DNA of 64,000 bases from Mycolicibacterium aubagnense (GTDB lineage Bacteria; Actinomycetota; Actinomycetes; Mycobacteriales; Mycobacteriaceae). The notes under the pieces were generated by a model. The model searched no databases, was not told the origin of the DNA, and saw only the letters and a list, made by a program, of their open reading frames with translations. Below are positions 25,634 to 34,337 of this stretch, piece after piece. The position numbers and the translations under genes were made by a program. The stretch spans positions 1,240,001-1,304,000 of the forward strand of contig NZ_AP022577.1 in NCBI RefSeq assembly GCF_010730955.1, given 5' to 3'. Within the stretch, counting starts at the first letter, position 1. Each line of letters opens with the position of its first letter.

Positions 25634-27955
25634 ATGGGTTGCGCACGGTATGTCGGTCGGGTCGGGGCCTTGGCGGTGTTCCTCGGAGTGGGTGTATCGG
25701 TCACAACAGGACAGGGACTCGCCTACGCCGAGCCGACATCGACATCGACGTCGACCAACACGTCGCATGCGACGGGTGCGACGGATGCGACGGGCTCGGA
25801 GAAGGCGGCGCCCAAACACGCGCCTGCCCCAGCCACCGCGACACAGCCCGACGCCACACCGGCATCGACAACAGCGGATTCCACGCCGTCTCCTGTCCAC
25901 AATCCGAAACCGCGGTCCAACAACGACAATAAGGGCACCGACACGGCCGACCGTCACCGTACCGCCAATCTCAATCGTCACGCGGCAAGCGTCACCACGA
26001 CAGCGTCAACCTCGACAACTGCCGACATATCCATCAGCGCCACAAAGAAACCCATCCAGCCGCAACCCACCGCTGCCACGATCAGCCACTCCCCCGCGCC
26101 GTCGATCGTCGCAACGGCGGCGGTGCCTGCCACCGCATCACCAGGGCATACGACCACGACGACCCCGTTGGCGGCGGTCGTGACCCCGACCGTGTCCGCA
26201 CCGACCGCGCCCAACCTCATCGGCCAGATCGTCAGCGCGGCAAAACAACTCATCGGCATCGCCCTGCAACCCCTGGTGTCGGCCCTGCCGTCGAACGTGC
26301 CCGCCAATTCACCGGTACTGTGGACGGTGCTCGCTTGGGTGCGCAAGCAGATCGAGACGAATCTGCTTCCCCCACATGTGGTTTCCGCTTGGAACGTGAC
26401 CAGCCCGAACCTGCTGGTCAACCCGAGCGCAGAACTCGGGGACCCGTCACTGTCCGGCGGCAGCACGGTGTCCATTCCCGGCTGGACCGTCACCGGCACG
26501 CCGACCGTCATCAAATACGGGACCGTGCGCCAGATCCCGCTGGGCCTGTCGACGCCCGGGCCGACGCTGCCGTCGATCTTCAATTTCCCGAGTGATCCTC
26601 CGACGTCCAGCGACACGCAGTTCTTCGGCGGCGGCAATGTTGCGACCTCGACGCTCAGCCAGACAGTCGATCTGAGTGGCGCCGCGTCGGGCATCGACGC
26701 CGGCACGACGCCCTTCAAGCTCAGCGGGTACCTGGGCGGCGCCATGATCGACCCGTCTGAAGCGTCGGTCAAGGTCACCTTCCTCGACGCCAATGGGACG
26801 CAATTGGGGGTCGGCAATGTCGCGCCCGTCGGTCCCCTCGATCGCTGGCTCCAAACCGGACTACTCCAGCGCAGCACCGAAGGGACCATCCCCGTCGGCA
26901 CGCGGTCAGCGCAAGTGACGCTGACACTGCAGGACTTGAACCCATTCACCGGTGGTTACAACAACGCGTTCGCCGACGACCTGTCATTCACTGTGGGCGC
27001 CGCCCTCCCGGCTCCACCGCCGCCCACCCCGCCGAAGTCGACGGTCGGCGCACTGGATCACGTCTTCATGGTCTATCTGGAGAACAAGGGCTACGGCGAC
27101 ATCGTCGGCAGCCCCAATGCGCCGTACCTCAACAGCCTGATCAACACCTACGGTGTCGAGACGGATTACTACGCGCTGACCCACCCGAGCGATCCGAACT
27201 ACTACCCGATCCTCGGCGGCTCGGACTTCGGGCTCAGCTACAACTGTGCGACCAACTGCATCAACGCCACGAACCTCGCCGACAGAATCGAGGGCGCCGG
27301 CAAGACGTGGGCCGGGTACGCGCAGGGCATGTCCGCGGCCGGGCCGTACGTGTCGACAAGCGACTACGCGCCCGACCAGCTGCCGTTCCTGGCCTTCAGC
27401 GACATCTACAACAACCAGGCCCGGGCCGATGCACATCTGCACCCGCTGACCCAGTTGGCGACCGACCTCTCGTCGTCGACGACCGCACCGAATTTCGCCT
27501 GGTTCGCGGCGAACGAGGCCAACAACGGCGAGGGCCCCATCGATTTCCCCACGGGCATCCTCAATTTCATCGGCAGCATGTTGACCAACCACCAGTACAA
27601 CGTCAAGGCCGCCGACGAGTTCCTGCAGCAGACGGTCCCCACCATCGTGAATTCAGCGGTGTGGAATGACCCGACGCAGAAGAGCGCAATATTCATCACG
27701 TTCGACGAAGACACCGACAATCTGTCGCTGGGCTTCGGCAATGGCGGCAATCACGTTGTCACCGTGGCGATCCCGTCGCCCGGCGCCGTCGCAGCCGGGA
27801 TGCGTTCCGGCAACTTCTCTGACAGCAGCTACGCCAACCACTACAGCCTGCTCCGGACCATCGAGAATTCGCTCGGCGTGGCGCCGTTGACCAACAACGA
27901 CGCCTTCGCCGATCCTCTCAACGGGTTCTGGGACCCGGCACCCGTGATTCCGTAA
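25634..27955 (+). CDS. Large secreted phosphoesterase (acid phosphatase/PLC-superfamily)
   Basis: 773-residue exported protein with a good ribosome site (GGAGGGG, about 8 bases before ATG). Residues 1-32 form a signal peptide ending near AYAEP. Residues about 33-190 are Thr/Ser/Ala/Pro-rich low complexity, then comes a helical stretch, a beta-rich module (about 255-455, beginning NPSAELGDPSLSGGS) resembling a carbohydrate-binding or anchor domain, a Pro-rich hinge (PAPPPPTPPKS) and a phosphoesterase domain (about 475-770). That domain has VFMVYLENKGYGDI, FITFDEDTDN and YSLLRTIENSLG, matching the AcpA/phospholipase C phosphoesterase family. It probably hydrolyses phosphate esters outside the cell; the substrate is unknown. 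The Thr/Pro region is a likely mannosylation target. It ends at a strong bidirectional terminator. Confidence 0.85.
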   Translation: MGCARYVGRVGALAVFLGVGVSVTTGQGLAYAEPTSTSTSTNTSHATGATDATGSEKAAPKHAPAPATATQPDATPASTTADSTPSPVHNPKPRSNNDNKGTDTADRHRTANLNRHAASVTTTASTSTTADISISATKKPIQPQPTAATISHSPAPSIVATAAVPATASPGHTTTTTPLAAVVTPTVSAPTAPNLIGQIVSAAKQLIGIALQPLVSALPSNVPANSPVLWTVLAWVRKQIETNLLPPHVVSAWNVTSPNLLVNPSAELGDPSLSGGSTVSIPGWTVTGTPTVIKYGTVRQIPLGLSTPGPTLPSIFNFPSDPPTSSDTQFFGGGNVATSTLSQTVDLSGAASGIDAGTTPFKLSGYLGGAMIDPSEASVKVTFLDANGTQLGVGNVAPVGPLDRWLQTGLLQRSTEGTIPVGTRSAQVTLTLQDLNPFTGGYNNAFADDLSFTVGAALPAPPPPTPPKSTVGALDHVFMVYLENKGYGDIVGSPNAPYLNSLINTYGVETDYYALTHPSDPNYYPILGGSDFGLSYNCATNCINATNLADRIEGAGKTWAGYAQGMSAAGPYVSTSDYAPDQLPFLAFSDIYNNQARADAHLHPLTQLATDLSSSTTAPNFAWFAANEANNGEGPIDFPTGILNFIGSMLTNHQYNVKAADEFLQQTVPTIVNSAVWNDPTQKSAIFITFDEDTDNLSLGFGNGGNHVVTVAIPSPGAVAAGMRSGNFSDSSYANHYSLLRTIENSLGVAPLTNNDAFADPLNGFWDPAPVIP

Positions 27956-27996
27956 CCGGCCCCGGACGCCCACATCTCGCTACCTCCCGAAATTGA

Positions 27997-28029
27997 ACGT
28001 AGGACCCGAGGAAACCTCGGGTCCTACGT
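27997..28029. terminator. Perfect 15-bp bidirectional terminator hairpin
   Basis: ACGTAGGACCCGAGG and CCTCGGGTCCTACGT form a perfect 15-bp stem with an AAA loop, placed between two convergent genes, 41 bp after the phosphoesterase stop and 24 bp before the dehydrogenase stop. It should end transcription from both sides. Confidence 0.85.
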
Positions 28030-28053
28030 CTACTTCAGTGCGGGTTCAGCAGA

Positions 28054-29829
28054 TCAGAACCAGTCGACCTGCGCCTCGACGGTGGTGCGGTCCAGGCTGG
28101 CCAGCAGGTCCAGCTGGGTCGTCACCTTGGGCAGCTCGTAGCGGAAGAAGTACTGTGCGGCAGCACGTTTCCCGTCGTAGAAGTTGCCGGTGTTGCCGCC
28201 GACGGCGTTCAGCTGCTCCAGCCAAATCCAGGCCATCACGATGTGGCCGGCGGCCTCCAGGTAGGCAGTCGAGTTCGCCAGGGTGGTCTCGGGATCACCG
28301 GCGGCCCACAGCGTCGCGGTCACCTCGACCAGGCGCTCGGTCTGGGCCTGCAGCTCCCGTGCGTAGTCGGCGGTGGCCTCCGATTGCAGTGCGGCCTGGA
28401 CGGTCTCGTTGATCCGCCCCTGCAGCAGCTTCAAGCCGGCGCCGTCCTGCATGACGACCTTGCGGCCCAGCAGGTCGATGCCGTGGATGCCGTGCGTGCC
28501 TTCGTGAATGGCGTTCAGGCGGTTGTCGCGGTACTGCTGCTCCACGTCGTATTCGGTGGTGTAGCCGTAACCACCGTGGATCTGGATGCCCAGGTTGTTG
28601 GCTTCCAGGCACCACTGCGACGGCCAGCTCTTGGCGATCGGGGTGAGGACCTCGAGCATGAGGTTGGCCTCGTCCAGCTCGGCACCGGTGAAGATCCGCA
28701 TCTCGTCGACCAGGCGCGCGCAGTACAGGCCGAGCGCCAAAGCGCCTTCCACATAAGACTTTTGAGCCAGCAGCATGCGCTTGACGTCGGCGTGCTCGAT
28801 GATCGGGACCTGGGAGCGTGTCGGGTCCTTGTCGCCGACCGGACGGCCCTGGGTGCGCACCTTGGCGTACTCCAGTGACGTGAGGTAACCGGCGTAGCCG
28901 ATGGCGGTGGCCATGGAGCCGACAGCGACACGGGCCTCGTTCATCATGTGGAACATGTAGGCCAGGCCGCGGTGCTCTTCGCCCACAAGGTAGCCGACAG
29001 CGCCCGGCTCGTCGGTGGGCCGGTGGCTGCCGTCGCCGAAGTTCAGCAGGGCGTTGGTGGTGCCGTGGTTGCCCATCTTGTGGTTGAGGCTCACGAGCGC
29101 GACGTCGTTGCGGGTGCCGTCGGTCAGGAACTTCGGCACGATGAACAGCGAGATGCCCTTCACGCCGGGGCCGCCGCCGGGGACCTTGGCCAGCACCAGG
29201 TGGACGATGTTCTCGGTCAGCTCGTGGTCACCACCGGTGATCCACATCTTGGTGCCGGTGACGCGGTAGGTGCCGTCGGCGGCCTTGGTGGCCTTGGTGC
29301 TGATGTCGGCGAGCGAGGAGCCGGCGTCCGGCTCCGAGAGGCACATGGTGCCGAAGTAGCGGCCTTCGAGCATGGGGCGAACCCAGGTGTCGATCTGCTC
29401 GTCGGTGCCGTACTCGGTCAGCAGGTTCGCGTTACCGACAGTGAGGAACGCGTACGAGAAGGTGGCGGGGTTGGCGGCGCGGAAGAACGCCGCCGAGGAC
29501 TGCGCGACCACGTTGGGCAGCTGCATGCCGCCGACGCGTTCGTCGAACGAGCTGGCCATCAGGCCCGCGGCGTTGAAGTCGTCCAGGGCCTGCTTGATCT
29601 CGTCGATCAGCACCACTTTGCCGGTCTCGTCGACGAACGGCGGGTTGTGGTCGGCCTTCTTGTTGTGCGGTGCGAAGCGCTTGGTCGCGATGTCGGCGCT
29701 CAGGTCGAGGACGGCGTCGAAGGTGTCACGCGAATGCTCCGCGAAGTGCTCGTGCTTGGTGAGCTCGACCACGTCGAGCCACTCGTAGAGCAAGAAGTCC
29801 AGGTCGCGCCGAGACATGAAATCACTCAC
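28054..29829 (-). CDS. Large acyl-CoA dehydrogenase with C-terminal extension (DmdC-type)
   Basis: 591-residue acyl-CoA dehydrogenase of the long group that carries an additional C-terminal domain (about residues 470-591), as in DmdC-like enzymes. FAD-domain motif MCLSEPDAGSSLADI, substrate region MWITGGDHELTENI and the catalytic segment NAIHEGTHGIHGIDLLGRK (glutamate base present) are intact. The GTG at 29829 is chosen because GGAAGG lies about 10 bases upstream. It is divergent from a TetR gene, with a 35-bp palindromic operator between them, so it is very likely a TetR-repressed fatty-acyl-CoA dehydrogenase. Chain-length range is not known. Confidence 0.92.
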   Translation of the reverse strand: MSDFMSRRDLDFLLYEWLDVVELTKHEHFAEHSRDTFDAVLDLSADIATKRFAPHNKKADHNPPFVDETGKVVLIDEIKQALDDFNAAGLMASSFDERVGGMQLPNVVAQSSAAFFRAANPATFSYAFLTVGNANLLTEYGTDEQIDTWVRPMLEGRYFGTMCLSEPDAGSSLADISTKATKAADGTYRVTGTKMWITGGDHELTENIVHLVLAKVPGGGPGVKGISLFIVPKFLTDGTRNDVALVSLNHKMGNHGTTNALLNFGDGSHRPTDEPGAVGYLVGEEHRGLAYMFHMMNEARVAVGSMATAIGYAGYLTSLEYAKVRTQGRPVGDKDPTRSQVPIIEHADVKRMLLAQKSYVEGALALGLYCARLVDEMRIFTGAELDEANLMLEVLTPIAKSWPSQWCLEANNLGIQIHGGYGYTTEYDVEQQYRDNRLNAIHEGTHGIHGIDLLGRKVVMQDGAGLKLLQGRINETVQAALQSEATADYARELQAQTERLVEVTATLWAAGDPETTLANSTAYLEAAGHIVMAWIWLEQLNAVGGNTGNFYDGKRAAAQYFFRYELPKVTTQLDLLASLDRTTVEAQVDWF

Positions 29830-29858
29830 GTGGGTTCTACCTTCCAAAGCAGCCGAAC

Positions 29859-29893
29859 ATTAGCAGTCGCTCATTTCCTAAGCGATTGCTAAT
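29859..29893. promoter_or_regulatory. Probable TetR operator in divergent promoter
   Basis: ATTAGCAGTCGCT and AGCGATTGCTAAT form a 13-bp inverted repeat with one mismatch, separated by 9 bases. It lies 29 bp upstream of the dehydrogenase start and 49 bp before the TetR ATG, as expected for an operator controlling both. Confidence 0.7.
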
Positions 29894-29942
29894 ATCGCCT
29901 ATTGACCAGGCCCGTGTCAACTGTGTGTACGATCACGTGCAC

Positions 29943-30527
29943 ATGAAGACCGACCGGACAACCGATTCGGCCGCAGCCGAACGCATCCGGCGCGCGGCCA
30001 TCGAGGCGTTCGCCGAGTCCGGCTACGGCGGCACCTCCACCCGCCAGATCGCCAAGCGCCTCAACATGAGCGCGACGGCCATGTACCCGCACTACCGGTC
30101 AAAGGAAGAGTTGCTCTACGCCATTGCGCTCGAAGGCCACGGCAGCCTCCTCGCGACCTTGCGCGCCACGGACGACGCCGCCGCACCATGTGCCGAGCGC
30201 TTCCACGCGGTCGTCGCGGCGTTCGCCACCTGGCATGCAGAGAACAGCAAGCAGGCCAGGGTGGTGCAGTACGAACTGCACGGCCTGACCCCGGCCCACT
30301 ACCGCACCATCGCCCCGCTGCGCCACCAGGTCACCGCCGTGATCGCCAACATCATCGAAAGCGGTATGGCGACAGGCGAATTCCACGTCGACAACCTCGA
30401 CGACGTGGTCATGGCGATCTCGTCGCTGTGCGTCGACGTCTGCCGGTGGTTCCCCTCACGCACGCACCGCGATCCCCATAAATTGGGCGAAATCTACGCC
30501 CAGGTCGCCGCCCGGCTGGTGCGCTGA
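29943..30527 (+). CDS. TetR-family transcriptional repressor
   Basis: 194-residue TetR protein with a typical helix-turn-helix (about residues 12-58: GYGGTSTRQIAKRLNMSATAM, then YPHYRSKEELL) and a helical ligand-binding domain. ATG at 29943 gives the usual short leader. The divergent partner is the large acyl-CoA dehydrogenase, and a near-perfect palindrome lies between them. By analogy with fatty-acid TetR regulators the inducer is probably an acyl-CoA or fatty acid linked to the dehydrogenase's substrate. The following cyclase gene starts 124 bp later and is probably independent. Confidence 0.9.
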   Translation: MKTDRTTDSAAAERIRRAAIEAFAESGYGGTSTRQIAKRLNMSATAMYPHYRSKEELLYAIALEGHGSLLATLRATDDAAAPCAERFHAVVAAFATWHAENSKQARVVQYELHGLTPAHYRTIAPLRHQVTAVIANIIESGMATGEFHVDNLDDVVMAISSLCVDVCRWFPSRTHRDPHKLGEIYAQVAARLVR

Positions 30528-30651
30528 CCGCGCTCGTCTGAGTGCCGGCCGATAGGCCAATCGGTACTCGATTTTCCGCGGATTACGTGCAATAACCGGC
30601 CAGCCGGCGCTGACCGTCGTGGTGTACTTGCTGCCGACGACAGGAGGCCCG

Positions 30652-32850
30652 ATGGTCAACCCTCCACCGGAGGTCCGCGATGAGGTCGTACCGGCAACAA
30701 CGGACAACCCATCCACTGTGGACGACGCACTGGCGCCTGAGGTCCGGTTGCGGCGCGTGCGCGGCCGCTTCAGCATCCAGTCGAAGCTCATCACGATGCT
30801 GTTGGGGGCCAGCATCGTGTCGGCTGCCGTGGTGGGATTCATCGGTTACCAGACCGGGCAGGCCTCGTTGCGAAACGCTGCCTTCGACCGGCTCACCCAG
30901 GTCCGGGAGACCCAGGCGCGCCAGTTCGGCAGTCAGGTCTCCACCTTGAAGAAGGCGCTGCTCGTCTACACCAGCGGCCCGGCGATGGGCGATGCGCTGC
31001 AGGCCTTCAGCGCCGGATTCAACGAATTGACCAACACCCCAATTGATCCCGCGCAGCAGCAGGCCATTGTCAACTACTACGAAAAAGAGCTGATCAACCC
31101 GATCCAACAGGCGACGGGCGCCAAGCTCAATATCGACCTGCTGCTCCCGTCGACCAACGCCGCCAAGTACCTGCAGGCCCACTACGCCGTCCCGGCTGCG
31201 CAGCCGAATGGGCCGGCACCCGCCCCGGATCCCAGCGCCTGGGGGGCCGCAGCGACCCGCTACGACCCGTTCTTCGACAAGATCGTGAACTTGTTCGGAT
31301 ATGGCGACGCGCTCCTGATCGACCCGGCAGGCACCGTCGTGTACTCGGCGAGAAAGCGTGCCGACCTCGGAACCAACATTCTGTCCGGACCGTACGAACA
31401 AGGGAATCTGCACGAGGCCTACGTGAAAGCGATGGGCGCTGATCGGGTCGACTATGTGTCGGTCACCGATTTCCAGACCTATCACCCGGCCGGCGACCAT
31501 CCCGTCGCCTGGATGGGAGCGCCCGTCGTGGCCGGAGGTCGCACGATAGGCGTCCTCGCCCTCCAGCTTCCCATCACCGGGATCAACGCGCTGATGACAT
31601 TCAACGGTGAATGGCAGGACAACGGCCTCGGCGCCACCGGCGAAACCTACCTCGCCGGGGCCGACGATCTGATGCGGTCGAACTCCCGCCTGTTCGTCGA
31701 GAACAAGGATGCCTTTCAGCGAGAGGTCACCGCGGCCGGGACGCCCGCCGAACTGGCGGAGCGGGCAGTCCGCCTCGGCGGCACCACGCTGATTCAGCCT
31801 GTCGGTGGCGACGCCACCCGAGCGGCGCAACGCGGCCAGACCGGGGTGCGGATCACGACGGACTACCTCGGCCAGGAGACCCTGCAGTCCTATGCGCCGG
31901 TGTCCGTGGGGCCCGACGTGACGTGGACGATCGTGGCCAAGATCGACACCGCCGAAGCCTTTGCCCCGGAACGGGTTTTCACCAGAACCATGGGTGTCGC
32001 CGTGGCGGCGATCGTCATTCTGGACTGCCTGGCCGCCATGGCCCTGGCGCAGTTGTTCGTGCGCCCCATCCGCCGGCTCGAGGCCGGTGCGCAAAAAGTC
32101 AGCCGGGGCGACTACGACGCCGTGATCCCGGCGCGGACCCGGGACGAATTCGGCGATCTGACCAAGACTTTCAACGACATGAGCCGGCTACTGGGTATCA
32201 AGGACGAGCTGCTGCGCCGCGAACGCCAAGAGAACGCACAGCTGCTGCGGTCACTGATGCCGGAGTCGGTCGCGCAGCGGTACCGCCGAGGCGATGAAAC
32301 CATCGGCGAGAGCCATCAGGACGTCGCCGTGCTCTTCGCGGACATCGACGGCCTGGACACCCTGGCCGGCGACCTACCGTCCGACGAATTCCTCACCGTC
32401 GTCAACGAATTGGTCCGCCAGTTCGACGATGCCGCCGAACGGTGCGGCGTCGAGGCAATGCGCATTCTGCGCAACGGCTACACGGCCAGTTGCGGCCTGA
32501 ATGTGCCTCGGTTGGACAACGTCGAACGCATCGTGGCGTTCGCCATCGAGATGCAACGCATCGTGGGCCGCCTCAACGCCGAGGACAATCTGCAGCTCGG
32601 TTTCCGGGCCGGTATCGACACCGGCCAGGTCACCAGCGGGCTGGTCGGCAGCAACACGATGATCTACGACATGTGGGGCAGCGCAGTCGACCTGGCCTAT
32701 CAGATCCAGGCCGGCGGCGGCGAACCCGGCATCTACGTCACGTCGCGGGTGCGCGACGCGGTGCATGACACTCACCGGCTCACCCAGGCGGGACAGTTCG
32801 CCGCCGGTGACGCCGAGGAGCCGGTCTGGCGGCTGACGGGGCGGCGGTGA
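30652..32850 (+). CDS. Membrane class III nucleotidyl cyclase homologue, degenerate active site
   Basis: 732-residue membrane protein resembling M. tuberculosis Rv2435c. A helix at about 48-68 and one at about 445-467 flank a large extracytoplasmic sensor of the Cache type; HAMP (about 468-520) and a class III cyclase domain (about 545-732) follow. In that domain the first metal Asp (LFADIDG) and the Asp of YDMWG are kept, but the second metal Asp is Asn (RILRNGY), the purine-recognition Lys is Ala, and the transition-state Asn and Arg (usually NVASR) are Asp and Gln (DLAYQ). It may be inactive, or bind rather than make a nucleotide. The start has AGGAGG 4 bases upstream. It overlaps the cNMP-binding channel gene by 4 bp. 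Confidence 0.88.
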   Translation: MVNPPPEVRDEVVPATTDNPSTVDDALAPEVRLRRVRGRFSIQSKLITMLLGASIVSAAVVGFIGYQTGQASLRNAAFDRLTQVRETQARQFGSQVSTLKKALLVYTSGPAMGDALQAFSAGFNELTNTPIDPAQQQAIVNYYEKELINPIQQATGAKLNIDLLLPSTNAAKYLQAHYAVPAAQPNGPAPAPDPSAWGAAATRYDPFFDKIVNLFGYGDALLIDPAGTVVYSARKRADLGTNILSGPYEQGNLHEAYVKAMGADRVDYVSVTDFQTYHPAGDHPVAWMGAPVVAGGRTIGVLALQLPITGINALMTFNGEWQDNGLGATGETYLAGADDLMRSNSRLFVENKDAFQREVTAAGTPAELAERAVRLGGTTLIQPVGGDATRAAQRGQTGVRITTDYLGQETLQSYAPVSVGPDVTWTIVAKIDTAEAFAPERVFTRTMGVAVAAIVILDCLAAMALAQLFVRPIRRLEAGAQKVSRGDYDAVIPARTRDEFGDLTKTFNDMSRLLGIKDELLRRERQENAQLLRSLMPESVAQRYRRGDETIGESHQDVAVLFADIDGLDTLAGDLPSDEFLTVVNELVRQFDDAAERCGVEAMRILRNGYTASCGLNVPRLDNVERIVAFAIEMQRIVGRLNAEDNLQLGFRAGIDTGQVTSGLVGSNTMIYDMWGSAVDLAYQIQAGGGEPGIYVTSRVRDAVHDTHRLTQAGQFAAGDAEEPVWRLTGRR

Positions 32851-34337
32851 GCATGTACACCTCGGGGCCGGCGTGGTTCTTGTGGGTGGCCGCCATTGCC
32901 ATCGGCCTGCCGGCCAGCCTGATCATCCTCACCGAATGGCGCCGGTCCCTGTTGCGCCGGAACAGTCCGCTGGCTGCGCCCGTGGGGCTCTTGCGCACCT
33001 ACGTGCTGCCGGTCGTGGCCGTACTGTTCCTGCTGCTCAAAGTCGCCGTCGTCCCCGCGCGCGATATGCCCATCCGGATCGTGGCGACCCTACTGGTGTT
33101 CCTGACGCTGCTGCTGGTGCTCTCCGGCCTCAGCAACACCATGTTCGCCAACGCGCCAGAAACGTCGTGGCGGAGCCGGATCCCGCGGATCTTCATCGAC
33201 GTGGCCCGCATGGTGTTCATCATCCTGGGCCTGGCGGTGATCTCCCGCTACATCTGGGGCGCCAACGTCAAGGGCGTGTTCACCGCCGTCGGCGTGAGCT
33301 CGGTGGTCATCGGCCTCATGCTTCAGCACTCCGTCGGCCAGATCGTGTCCGGTTTGTTCATGCTGTTCGAGCAGCCGTTCCGGATGGGCGACTGGCTGGA
33401 CACCTCGGCGGCCCGCGGCCGCGTCGTCGAGGTGAACTGGCGGGCCGTCCACATCGAATCCAGTACCGGCGTGCAGATCACCCCCAACTCGGTGCTGGCC
33501 GGCACGTCCTTCACCAACCTGAGCCGGTTGGCCACCGCGCACACCACGGTGACCACCACGTTCGCCGCCACAGATTCGCCCGACCAGGTGTGCGCCACCC
33601 TCACCCGGATCGCGACCAATCTGCCGCAGCGTGGCGACGACGTCGAGCCGACGACAGTGCCGATCGGGGACCACAAGTACCGCACCACCATCGGCCTCAA
33701 ATCCCCCGGCGACGACGACGCCGTGCAGGCCACGTTCCTGCGCTGGGCCTGGTACGCCGCGCGGCGCGACAAACTGCACCTCGACGGTGTCGCCGACGAC
33801 TACTCCACCCCGAAACGCCTCGAGGCGGCGCTCGACGAAGTCGCCGCACCGGCGATGCGGCTGAGCCAGAGCGACCAGCGGGCCCTGATGCCCTACGCAC
33901 GTCTGATCCGTTACGGCACAGGCGAACTCATTCACGCCCCAGGAGAGGTTCCCAAGACCATCACGGTGCTGGTCTCTGGCCGGGTGCGGTTGACCGTGCC
34001 CGCCGGCGACGGGTCCGTCACCGCGGTCCGCAGCCTCGACAAGGGTGCGCTCCTGGGCGTTGCCGCGTTCACCCACCAGGCCAACCTGGCGTACGCGCAC
34101 GCCCTCGACGAGGTCACCCTCCTGCAGATCGAGCACGACGAGATTCAGCGGCTGCTGACCGACCGTCCACTGCTGTCCCGGGAATTCGGCCGCCTCATCG
34201 ACGAACGTCGTACCGAGGTGCAGTCCGTCCGCAGCGCCGCGAAGAAGGCGATCCAGGCGGCCGGTCAGGACGTCACCGGTCAGGACGCGCTGCCGTCAAT
34301 CGCGACCCCCGGCAGTCAGGGAGCCGAATCCCGTTAG
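32847..34337 (+). CDS. MscS-type channel with C-terminal cyclic-nucleotide-binding domain
   Basis: 496-residue membrane protein like M. tuberculosis Rv2434c. About four N-terminal hydrophobic segments are followed by the MscS pore and beta domain (about residues 140-235: VSSVVIGLMLQHSVGQIVSG, then FEQPFRMGDWLDT) and, from about 345 to 450, a cNMP-binding fold (RYGTGELIHAPGEVPKTITVLVSG, interrupted here) with a C-terminal helix. The start GTG overlaps the cyclase stop (GTGA), so channel and cyclase homologue are translationally coupled and probably act together: the sensor modulates gating, perhaps through a cyclic nucleotide or direct contact. An ATG six bases downstream is an alternative start. 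It overlaps the convergent ligase gene by 4 bases. Confidence 0.88.
   Translation: MSMYTSGPAWFLWVAAIAIGLPASLIILTEWRRSLLRRNSPLAAPVGLLRTYVLPVVAVLFLLLKVAVVPARDMPIRIVATLLVFLTLLLVLSGLSNTMFANAPETSWRSRIPRIFIDVARMVFIILGLAVISRYIWGANVKGVFTAVGVSSVVIGLMLQHSVGQIVSGLFMLFEQPFRMGDWLDTSAARGRVVEVNWRAVHIESSTGVQITPNSVLAGTSFTNLSRLATAHTTVTTTFAATDSPDQVCATLTRIATNLPQRGDDVEPTTVPIGDHKYRTTIGLKSPGDDDAVQATFLRWAWYAARRDKLHLDGVADDYSTPKRLEAALDEVAAPAMRLSQSDQRALMPYARLIRYGTGELIHAPGEVPKTITVLVSGRVRLTVPAGDGSVTAVRSLDKGALLGVAAFTHQANLAYAHALDEVTLLQIEHDEIQRLLTDRPLLSREFGRLIDERRTEVQSVRSAAKKAIQAAGQDVTGQDALPSIATPGSQGAESR

Noticed and set aside
30583-32094. 503-codon frame on the - strand opposite the cyclase homologue
   Set aside because: Composition is typical of an antisense frame and the sense protein has clear membrane, HAMP and cyclase domains.
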